Shown here one piece after another: positions 12,428-18,166 of a DNA stretch of 18,166 nt. Numbering within the stretch: the stretch's first letter is position 1; each line of letters opens with the position of its first letter. Source of the DNA: Bacillota bacterium (GTDB lineage Bacteria; Bacillota; Clostridia; Christensenellales; CAG-138); the NCBI GenBank assembly GCA_023396535.1, contig JAEWWD010000040.1:1-18166 (forward strand), written 5' to 3'. The notes under the pieces were generated by a model that saw only the letters and a list, made by a program, of their open reading frames with translations, was not told the DNA's origin and searched no databases. The position numbers and the translations under genes are program-made.

Positions 12428-14020
12428 ATGAAACGTTCTATTTGGGAAGTATTACGCTTTGACGAACCGGAAACGGAGTTTGAGCTTCTGGAGACGGAAG
12501 AAGGCAATCCCGGCTTTTTTGGCGGCTGGCCGGATTCCGAGCAATCCAAACAGCAGCCGCCTTCACCGCCCGCGACGAGCAGCGTGGCAGAAAATGAGCA
12601 GCGGCTGAAAAAGGAGTTCTTTTCCGATATCAACCCGGATGTACTGTTCAGGAGATTTATGCTCGGCGGTACTATTCCCGCGCTTGTCGTATGTATCAAC
12701 GGCATGGCAAGCTCCGAGCAGATCAATGATTTTATATTGCGGCAGGGCATGCAGCCCGGTTGCATGATGGCTGCGGGAGAAAACCGGGCTCAATATGCAT
12801 TTGAGCATGTGTTTGCCCAACAAGACGCCTCGCTGGAAAACGATTGGGATAAGATCAAAATGGCTATCAGCGAAGGAAGGACGGCCGTATTCATAGATGG
12901 CGACGCCCAGGCGGTGCTGATGGATACGCGCGGTTTTGAAAAGCGCGGCGTGGACACCACACAAAATGAAAAGGTTATCCGCGGCCCTCAGGAGGGCTTT
13001 ATCGAAAGCATCCGCACGAATGTGACGCTATTAAGGCGCATCATAAAGGTCGACGACTTCGTTTGCGAGTTTCAGGACGCCGGCGGAAAAAATAACGTGA
13101 TACTGGTCGTAGCTTACCGCGCGGGAGTAGTCAACCCCGCACTGCTGCAAGAGGTCAAGCGCCGTCTGGCCAATGTGGATACGCGAATGGTGCTCAACGG
13201 CGGTACTTTGGAGCAACTGACAGAGGGGCATGGTCTGTCGCCGCTGCCGCAGGTGCTGACGACGGAACGGCCGGACCGGGCAGCGGCGCATATCATGCAG
13301 GGGCATGTGGTCGTGCTGTGCGAAGGCAGCCCGACCGTTAACGTCATGCCCGTTACAATGTTCACGCTGATGGCCACGTCGGAAGATTCCTATATGCGCC
13401 GGCCGCTTGGAAGCGTATTGCGCGTGGTGCGTTATATAGGCGCAGGCATAAGCGTATTGCTGCCGGGGTATTTTATGGCCCTTGCGCTGCATCATCAGGG
13501 CATGCTGTCTACCGAAGTGGTGACCACCATCATTGCGTCGCGGCGGATGGTGTTTTTGCCGCTGGGCGTTGAGATGATATTTCTGCTGTGGGTATTCCAA
13601 TTGCTTCGGGAGGCGGGCCTGCGCGTACCCGGCGGGGTTGGGCAGGCCATTGGCATCATCGGCGGCCTCATACTCGGACAGGCTGCCGTGGCGGCCAATA
13701 TGGTGAGTACGGTGGTGCTCATCATCGTGGCGCTGGCGGGCATGGGGAATTTTACAATACCCGATTATTCCACGCAGATTGCGGCGGAGTATTTTCGCCT
13801 CATTTTGGTTGCCCTGGGATGGGCGGGGGGACTGCTGGGCGTTACGGCGGGCGTGTTGATGATGGGCGTGTGGATGGCGTCGCTCAAATCCTACGGGGTA
13901 CCGTTTTTAACGCCGGTAGCGCCTAAAACCTATTCGGCCCGGCCTGTGATATTGCGCGGCCCCATTACGCAGCATCAGCGCGGGGAGGATTATACCAACA
14001 CGCAGGAGGGAACGAAATGA
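12428..14020 (+). CDS. Spore germinant receptor subunit A (GerA family)
   Basis: Inner-membrane subunit of a spore germinant receptor, 530 residues, the family's normal size with a slightly long N-terminus. Residues 1-310 form the soluble part, with the hallmark RGPQEGFIESIRTNVTLLRR (from about 185) and MVLNGGTLEQLTE. Residues 330-490 hold about five membrane helices, with family landmarks LRVPGGVGQAIGIIGGLILGQAAVAAN (398-424) and the tail PFLTPVAPKT (492-501). The N-terminal 60 residues include an acidic, Gln/Pro-rich linker. ATG 12428 has GGGAGG 4 nt upstream. It overlaps the B-subunit gene by 4 bp. Expected expression is in the forespore under sigma-G; a weak match lies at 12382-12412. The germinant (amino acid, sugar or other) cannot be predicted. 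Confidence 0.95.
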   Translation: MKRSIWEVLRFDEPETEFELLETEEGNPGFFGGWPDSEQSKQQPPSPPATSSVAENEQRLKKEFFSDINPDVLFRRFMLGGTIPALVVCINGMASSEQINDFILRQGMQPGCMMAAGENRAQYAFEHVFAQQDASLENDWDKIKMAISEGRTAVFIDGDAQAVLMDTRGFEKRGVDTTQNEKVIRGPQEGFIESIRTNVTLLRRIIKVDDFVCEFQDAGGKNNVILVVAYRAGVVNPALLQEVKRRLANVDTRMVLNGGTLEQLTEGHGLSPLPQVLTTERPDRAAAHIMQGHVVVLCEGSPTVNVMPVTMFTLMATSEDSYMRRPLGSVLRVVRYIGAGISVLLPGYFMALALHHQGMLSTEVVTTIIASRRMVFLPLGVEMIFLLWVFQLLREAGLRVPGGVGQAIGIIGGLILGQAAVAANMVSTVVLIIVALAGMGNFTIPDYSTQIAAEYFRLILVALGWAGGLLGVTAGVLMMGVWMASLKSYGVPFLTPVAPKTYSARPVILRGPITQHQRGEDYTNTQEGTK

Positions 14021-15126
14021 ATCTGCGTCAGGGGCGCATCGGTAGGCAGGAGACGCTGTGCGCCGCGGCAATAGCGGCCGCCGCGAGCGGCATATTTACG
14101 CCGGATGCTCGGGAACTGTATGCGCACGGGAATTCCGCATACCTGTCCATGCTGCTTTCAGCAGGCTTGGCGCTCGTTGCGTTTTTATTTGCGGCGGGCG
14201 CCATGCGGCGCGCGGGCTGTGAAACGCTGTGGGAGCTGTTACGTACAGGCTTGGGCGGCATATTTGGCCGCGCTGCCGCGCTGCTACTTTCCATACTGCT
14301 TCTTTTTGCAGCGGCGTCGGTGCTTAGCCGTTTTTCCCTTATGCTGAGCCGTTTCGTATACCCGGATGCAGCGGAATGGCAAATACTTGCCTACCTGGTA
14401 CCCGCCTCTTTCCTGCCCGCCTGGTTTGGACTGGAGGGGGTGGGCAGAGCGGCCCGGCTTTTTCTATGGTTTGTTTTGGCCATGCTTCTGGGCGCGCTCA
14501 TAATGGCGGCGTATAATTACGAGCCGCACCGGCTTGCACCGTTCCTGGGAGATGGAACGCCGCACCTGCTGGATATGGGCGCGCGCAATTCCCTGTTGTT
14601 CTTCCCCGCGCTCATAGGGCTTCTCGTTGTGGCGCGCGGCGTGCACGGCACGGTGGCGGCGCGCAGAGCGGGTTACGGGGCGGGAATAGCTGCAGGCGTA
14701 CTGAGCGCCCTATGCCAGCTTTGCCTCGGCATGACATATCCGTATCGCGACCTCGCGCAAATGCACTCGCCTATGTATCGCATCACCATGAATTTTCGGA
14801 CGGGGGGATACTTTCCCCGGCTGGATAAACTTCTGTTGTTCGGGTGGGTGCTGTCCGGCATGCTGGCGGCGGGATATTATATTTACATTGCCGCGCTATT
14901 GTTTGCCGAATCCTTCGCGCAGGAGGATATCCGGCCGACAGTCGCAGCGTTTGCCGCGTTTGTGGGGGCTCTTTCAATGCTGTTGCACGTAGAGGCGGCG
15001 TTTGTGGAAAAAGCCGCCGCCATATTATCCGTTTATGGATGGATCATCGCCATAGCGCCGGTAATGCTTGCGTCATTAATATGCGCCTTGTTCCATCGCG
15101 CCGGGAAAAAGGAGGCAAAGGCATGA
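14017..15126 (+). CDS. Spore germinant receptor subunit B (GerB type, amino-acid-permease-like)
   Basis: Integral membrane subunit of the receptor, 369 residues, with about ten hydrophobic helices throughout and no signal peptide. The sequence pattern (RQGRIGRQETLCAAAIAAAASGIF start, a central acidic YNYEPHRLAPFLGDG loop, and YFPRLDKLLLFGWVLSG near 265-280) is that of the spore germination B subunits, distant relatives of APC transporters, thought to bind the germinant. It begins within the A gene stop (ATGA, 4-bp overlap) and ends within the C gene start by another 4-bp overlap, so all three are translationally coupled. Confidence 0.94.
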   Translation: MNLRQGRIGRQETLCAAAIAAAASGIFTPDARELYAHGNSAYLSMLLSAGLALVAFLFAAGAMRRAGCETLWELLRTGLGGIFGRAAALLLSILLLFAAASVLSRFSLMLSRFVYPDAAEWQILAYLVPASFLPAWFGLEGVGRAARLFLWFVLAMLLGALIMAAYNYEPHRLAPFLGDGTPHLLDMGARNSLLFFPALIGLLVVARGVHGTVAARRAGYGAGIAAGVLSALCQLCLGMTYPYRDLAQMHSPMYRITMNFRTGGYFPRLDKLLLFGWVLSGMLAAGYYIYIAALLFAESFAQEDIRPTVAAFAAFVGALSMLLHVEAAFVEKAAAILSVYGWIIAIAPVMLASLICALFHRAGKKEAKA

Positions 15127-16418
15127 GCCGTTCAAGAATAAAACAAGCTGCCGTAGCGCTGCTTTGCGTATGTTCGCTCGTGTTGTCCGGTTGCATGGGC
15201 GCGCGTAGTCCGGATGAATATGGTTACGCGCTGGTGATTGGCGTGGATCAGGGCAAAGGAAAGCCCTTTTATATCAGTATGCTGCTGCAACGTGGCAATG
15301 GAGGCCAGCAAAGCTCCGAAAGCGACATTTGCCCGCTGGTGGGCGTTGAGTGCGAAGATTTGTTCGAGGCCGTTGAACTCATAGAAAGCGGGGTGCCGTT
15401 TGCGCTGAATCTTTCCCGTACGACCGCCATCGTGTTCGGCGAGGAGGCGGCGCGCAGCGGTACGCTGGAGCGGCTCCTTTCCGCGTCGCTGGGTACGCTG
15501 CACATACGGTATTACGCCAATCTTATCGCCGTACGCGGCCAGGCGCAGGAATACCTGTGCGGACTGCAGAGCGAACTGAACCCGAATATCGCCAAAATGC
15601 AATACAGCTTTGTGGAATATGGGGCGACTACGGGATATATTCCTGCGATCACGCTCGCGCAGTTTTACGACCGCGCATGGAACGAGGCGGGCGATATCGT
15701 GATGCCTTTGGGAATGCTGGAAAAGCAGAGCAGCGAAGAAGGAGGGGAGGAAAAGTCCAACGCCGGGCAGCCTGCCAAGGCGCCTGAGGGGGAGAAGGAA
15801 AAACAGGATAAGCAGGCGGAACAGGCGCCAACTCCATCGCCCACGGCGGATATACTGGGAGAACAGGGTTATCTTCCCGGACAGACGGGCAGGGAAGGCG
15901 GGTTGGACTCCGGCATGATGGGGAGCGCTTTGTTTCATGGAGCACAGTTGAAGGGATTTCTGAACGGCCCACATACACAGTTGCTGCTGATGGCAACGGG
16001 GGAATTTCAAACGGGAAGGCTGCGGCTTCCGGATCCAAAAGGACGATTGATCAGCGTGTTGCTGCAGCGCAAGGGCGAACCGCGGACAACGCTTTTGCTT
16101 GGAGAGCATCCGTCGGCACAATTTCAACTGTCGCTCTATGCATCGGTGGAACAGCCGGCTGCCGTTGCGGATACCAGCCGCGAAGAACTTGCCCGATATT
16201 TTTCTGAGTATTTGCAGGAAGGCATGCGTTCTGTATTCTACGCTTGCCGGGATCTCGGCTGCGACGCTTTTGAACTGGGCAAAGCCGCCGTAATGCAGTT
16301 TACGGATACCGATCAATGGGAATCGTTTGACTGGCCGGCGGCTTATGCGAAAACCGAGGCGGATTTCTCCGTCGAGATTCTGCTTGAGTATAACCCGACT
16401 CAGTCTCGCCTGGAATAA
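15123..16418 (+). CDS. Spore germinant receptor subunit C lipoprotein (GerC type)
   Basis: Lipoprotein subunit of the receptor, 431 residues, attached to the outer face of the spore inner membrane. The signal sequence ends in lipobox LSGC (Cys24). The N-terminal domain contains DEYGYALVIGVDQGKGKPFYIS, where GerC proteins have their ALGID-like strand, and IARVRGQAQEYL-like helices; the C-terminal domain has the SEYLQEGMRSVFYACRDLGCDAFELG helix seen in the family. Between them is a low-complexity insert (about 201-246) of Glu, Gln, Lys and Pro. A longer in-frame reading to 14844 overlaps the B gene and is rejected: ATG 15123 has AAGGAGGCAAAGGC-type spacing (GGAGG 8 nt upstream) and gives the signal peptide. 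Confidence 0.94.
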   Translation: MSRSRIKQAAVALLCVCSLVLSGCMGARSPDEYGYALVIGVDQGKGKPFYISMLLQRGNGGQQSSESDICPLVGVECEDLFEAVELIESGVPFALNLSRTTAIVFGEEAARSGTLERLLSASLGTLHIRYYANLIAVRGQAQEYLCGLQSELNPNIAKMQYSFVEYGATTGYIPAITLAQFYDRAWNEAGDIVMPLGMLEKQSSEEGGEEKSNAGQPAKAPEGEKEKQDKQAEQAPTPSPTADILGEQGYLPGQTGREGGLDSGMMGSALFHGAQLKGFLNGPHTQLLLMATGEFQTGRLRLPDPKGRLISVLLQRKGEPRTTLLLGEHPSAQFQLSLYASVEQPAAVADTSREELARYFSEYLQEGMRSVFYACRDLGCDAFELGKAAVMQFTDTDQWESFDWPAAYAKTEADFSVEILLEYNPTQSRLE

Positions 16419-16436
16419 CGCGGGGGAGTGATTGCT

Positions 16437-16598
16437 ATGCTCTTGTTTGTAATTTTGGATGGGGTCGCGACAGCGTATGGCGCGATCTATGCCTGGCATT
16501 GTATAAAGCGCAGGCGCACGCTCGCCACATCCGGCGCGCTGCTGCTGTGCCTTGCAGGCATTTCCATGGGAATTTTGCTTTGGCTATATGTATTATAA
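16437..16598 (+). CDS. Small two-helix membrane protein, candidate germinant receptor D subunit
   Basis: A 53-residue protein reading MLLFVILDGVATAYGAIYAW, then CIKRRRTLATS and LLLCLAGISMGILLWLYVL. The two hydrophobic segments (about 2-20 and 32-53) flank a basic turn (KRRR), so both ends probably face the outside or both the inside of the spore membrane by the positive-inside rule. GGGGGAG lies 8 nt before ATG 16437 and the gene starts 18 nt after the C subunit, so it is the fourth gene of the operon. Some GerA-type operons in Bacillus carry a small two-helix D gene that modulates receptor function; this is a size, topology and position match, not sequence proof. It overlaps the convergent DUF3006 gene by 6 bp. 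Confidence 0.72.
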   Translation: MLLFVILDGVATAYGAIYAWHCIKRRRTLATSGALLLCLAGISMGILLWLYVL

Positions 16599-16826
16599 AT
16601 TTTCAGGCGGACGTTTTTTTGAAAACAGACGGCCCATTTTCTGATGAATGCGCTTGCCGCGCGATCTGGTTTGTGCGGCGTCGACCAGATATGCGTTATC
16701 GGTCCATATCAATACGTCGCCTTCGCGCGCGTCATCCGCTATTAACCCGCGGCGGACATGCACAAACTCTCCCGTTTCACATTCACAAACCGCATATTCT
16801 CCTTCAAAACGATCTATGACGAGCAT
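16593..16826 (-). CDS. DUF3006 family protein
   Basis: 77-residue cytoplasmic protein. The first half, MLVIDRFEGEYAVCECETGE, then a V-x-RRGLIADDAREGDVL stretch, matches the DUF3006 pattern: a short beta barrel with the sequence V-I-D-R-F-E-G at the start. The last third (TRSRGKRIHQKMGRLFSKKR) is basic. The function of the family is unknown; it often sits beside metallo-beta-lactamase or competence-like genes, none of which are here. GGGG lies about 8 nt before ATG 16826. A perfect TATAAT on the minus strand (16866-16861) lies 35 nt upstream as a probable -10. The stop overlaps the end of the small germination gene on the other strand. Confidence 0.85.
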   Translation of the reverse strand: MLVIDRFEGEYAVCECETGEFVHVRRGLIADDAREGDVLIWTDNAYLVDAAQTRSRGKRIHQKMGRLFSKKRPPENL

Positions 16827-16860
16827 TTGCGAAACCCCATTTCACATGTATTCGTATTTG

Positions 16861-16866
16861 ATTATA
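16861..16866 (-). promoter_or_regulatory. Probable -10 of the DUF3006 gene
   Basis: TATAAT on the minus strand, 35 nt before the ATG. The -35 region (ATGGAA at 17-nt spacing) is poor. The gap 16827-17009 otherwise holds only the plus-strand promoter at 16947-16955. Confidence 0.5.
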
Positions 16867-16946
16867 CTATGTGCCTGCTATCGTTCCATAGCTAGCGTGA
16901 ATTTTCTTAATAATCGTCGAATTTTGTCGTGTTTTATCTATTCATA

Positions 16947-16955
16947 TGATATGAT
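16947..16955 (+). promoter_or_regulatory. Extended -10 promoter of the small gene-phosphatase operon
   Basis: TGA plus TATGAT (16950-16955) makes an extended -10; a clear -35 is lacking (TTGTCG lies 20 nt upstream). ATGATA and TATCAT form a 6-bp inverted repeat around 16949-16970 across the expected start site, a possible operator. Confidence 0.45.
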
Positions 16956-17009
16956 GAAATTGGTATCATGCGACTCGTGTGTTGAGAAAAACGGGAGGAG
17001 CGTGTTATA

Positions 17010-17234
17010 ATGAAAAGGCAAATTAATTTTGTGGAAGGCATGCCGGTAGAGATTCCCACGCTTGATGAAACGGGAGAACAGGAACGCGCTCGTCTGAATG
17101 CCTTGGCTCTTCAGGAGTATGAAGATTGCGGAACACTTATCAGTGAAAAACTTCAGGAAGCCAACGCGCATTTTCAGGAAACGGCAAAAAAACATATCCT
17201 CAAGGGCGACGCGAAGACAGAAAGACAGGGCTGA
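17010..17234 (+). CDS. Small charged protein of unknown function, upstream of the PAS-phosphatase
   Basis: Unrecognised 74-residue soluble protein starting MKRQINFVEGMPVEIPTLDE. From about residue 22 it is rich in Glu, Gln, Ala and Leu and probably one long helix able to form a coiled coil (ERARLNALALQEYEDC, LISEKLQEANAHFQETAKKH). One Cys. It has a good ribosome binding site (GGGAGGAG, 9 nt before ATG 17010) and its stop is 24 nt from the phosphatase start, so the two are co-expressed. A small partner or substrate of the phosphatase is possible, but it has no recognisable STAS or anti-sigma motif. Confidence 0.75.
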   Translation: MKRQINFVEGMPVEIPTLDETGEQERARLNALALQEYEDCGTLISEKLQEANAHFQETAKKHILKGDAKTERQG

Positions 17235-17258
17235 CGGGCATTCCGGACGGAGGCAAGC

Positions 17259-18166
17259 ATGCTCAAAACGAAAACCGCAGAGGTTTTGCAAGGCGTACTG
17301 GATGCCATGCAGGACATGTTGCGTGTGCTCGATCTTTCTCAACGCGTCGTCATGAGTAACCAAAGCTATGCTCACTGCTTCGGTTCTCAGGTTGGATGTT
17401 CGTGCAGCGATATGTTTTGTATAAGCAATCCATGCAGAAACTGCGTATCCAAGCAGGCTCTGTCGACCGGAAAAACCCATCAAAAGAACAAGCGGTTCCG
17501 AGGGCGTACGTATTGGGTGAACGCATCCCCTCTGTATGATTCCGACGGCAATGCGATCGGAACCGTGGAAGTGTTTCGGGATATAACGGAACAAATCACC
17601 CAGCAGGAATCGCTGCGCGCGCAGAACAAACGTCTGCTGCGGGAGGCTAACCTGGCGGCGCGCATGCAGCGCGAGCTTTTTTTGGCGCAGGGCCTGCCCG
17701 ACTCTAAGGTCAACGTCATTTCCCGGTATTTACCTGCAAGCAGCTTGGGGGGGGATATGTTCGGCTGTTTGAAACAGCAGGATGGCCGCTTGTGTTTTTA
17801 CGTGGCGGATGTTGCCGGGCACGGTATGGCGGCGGCCATGATCACGCTGCTGCTCGCGAACGCATTGCGCGGCATACGCGCCAAATCCGCCGTACATATG
17901 CTGTACAAGGCGCGGGAAGCGTTTTTGGCCATGGTGCATGACATACAGATCTATGTATCCATGTTTGTAGCGCTGCTGGATCCGACCACAGGCAAACTCG
18001 AATGGGCGAACGCCGGGCTCAATGCCATACCGCTTCTGGTGGGGGATGATGGTATGGAACGGCTGTATGCCCCTTCGCTTCCCATATGCAGTTGGGAAGA
18101 GGTAATCACCTATTATTCTCAGGAGGGTTATATGCCCGAAAGCGGGCGGTTGCTGCTGTACACCGA
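17259..18166 (+). CDS. PAS domain - SpoIIE-type serine phosphatase (partial, C-terminus missing)
   Basis: Soluble signalling phosphatase; 302 residues visible with no stop. Residues about 7-118 form a PAS-like sensor ending in the usual D-I-T-E-Q junction (FRDITEQITQQE), interrupted by a Cys cluster (C40, C47, C49, C54, C59, C62). A short helix (120-145, ANLAARMQRELFLAQ) connects to a PP2C-type RsbU/SpoIIE domain: SSLGGDMFG (metal-binding Asp166) and VADVAGHGMAAAM (Asp184) are the two-metal centre. Such proteins dephosphorylate STAS-domain anti-anti-sigma factors to switch on stress or sporulation sigma factors. ATG 17259 has GGAGG 5-6 nt upstream. It is co-transcribed with the preceding small gene. 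The substrate is not visible; sigma-F or sigma-B pathways are only possibilities. Confidence 0.92.
   Translation, partial: MLKTKTAEVLQGVLDAMQDMLRVLDLSQRVVMSNQSYAHCFGSQVGCSCSDMFCISNPCRNCVSKQALSTGKTHQKNKRFRGRTYWVNASPLYDSDGNAIGTVEVFRDITEQITQQESLRAQNKRLLREANLAARMQRELFLAQGLPDSKVNVISRYLPASSLGGDMFGCLKQQDGRLCFYVADVAGHGMAAAMITLLLANALRGIRAKSAVHMLYKAREAFLAMVHDIQIYVSMFVALLDPTTGKLEWANAGLNAIPLLVGDDGMERLYAPSLPICSWEEVITYYSQEGYMPESGRLLLYT

Noticed and set aside
14844..15122. N-terminal extension of the germinant receptor C subunit gene
   Set aside because: It overlaps the B subunit gene by almost 300 bp in another frame; the ATG at 15123 has a ribosome binding site, a 4-bp coupling overlap and a lipoprotein signal peptide.
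15132..16499. A 455-codon open frame on the minus strand opposite the germination C subunit
   Set aside because: No family features, abundant Arg/Gln/His typical of an antisense GC-rich frame, and it opposes a firmly identified gene.

Overview
The window comes from a spore-forming, GC-moderate member of the Bacillota, most likely class Clostridia. The evidence is a tricistronic GerA-type germinant-receptor operon, a SpoIIE-type phosphatase, YedF and DUF3343 proteins, AGGAGG-like ribosome binding sites, near-consensus sigma-A promoters and the style of the proteins. No rRNA, tRNA, CRISPR array, insertion sequence or phage gene was seen, and the genes are tightly packed.

Layout. (1) 1-3392, minus strand: a zinc-uptake locus. 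A near-consensus promoter with a palindromic operator on its start site drives a Fur-family repressor (Zur-like), a 97-residue membrane protein with an H-D-C/C-x2-C motif, and then, after a 132-bp structured spacer, the ABC transporter lipoprotein, ATPase and permease (cut by the window edge). (2) 3426-5750: yedF on the minus strand (selenium/sulfur-carrier type, with its own terminator) faces a plus-strand DUF3343 gene across a back-to-back promoter pair with overlapping -35 hexamers. DUF3343 is followed by tcdA (ct6A tRNA modification) and a GNAT acetyltransferase. (3) 5765-6746: a pyridoxal/pyridoxamine kinase with a hairpin in its leader and a terminator shared with the convergent gene. 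(4) 6765-8186, minus: a membrane-anchored NlpC/P60 cell-wall hydrolase with two peptidoglycan-binding domains. (5) 8289-12394, plus: an apparent operon of an ABC-F ATPase, a glycerate-kinase-like protein with an extra unrecognised N-terminal domain, and a MarR regulator, ending in a strong terminator. Two palindromes lie between the promoter and the first gene. (6) 12428-16598, plus: GerA-family subunits A, B and C, overlapping by 4 bp each, followed by an unlisted 53-residue two-helix membrane protein that resembles the small D subunits of some germinant receptors. (7) 16593-18166: a DUF3006 gene on the minus strand, then on the plus strand a small orphan gene and a PAS-SpoIIE phosphatase with a cysteine cluster, cut by the window edge.

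How they work together: block 1 is a self-contained zinc-homeostasis unit in which the repressor probably senses zinc and represses its own operon. Block 5 looks like a self-regulated response operon (MarR regulator, ABC-F ribosome-associated ATPase, metabolic-enzyme-like protein). Block 6 makes a spore inner-membrane germinant receptor. The least explained items are the two-domain glycerate-kinase-like protein, the alternative RNA structures ahead of the zinc lipoprotein gene, the possible germination D subunit and the cysteine-rich PAS domain of the phosphatase. All functional statements are read from sequence alone; no database search was run.
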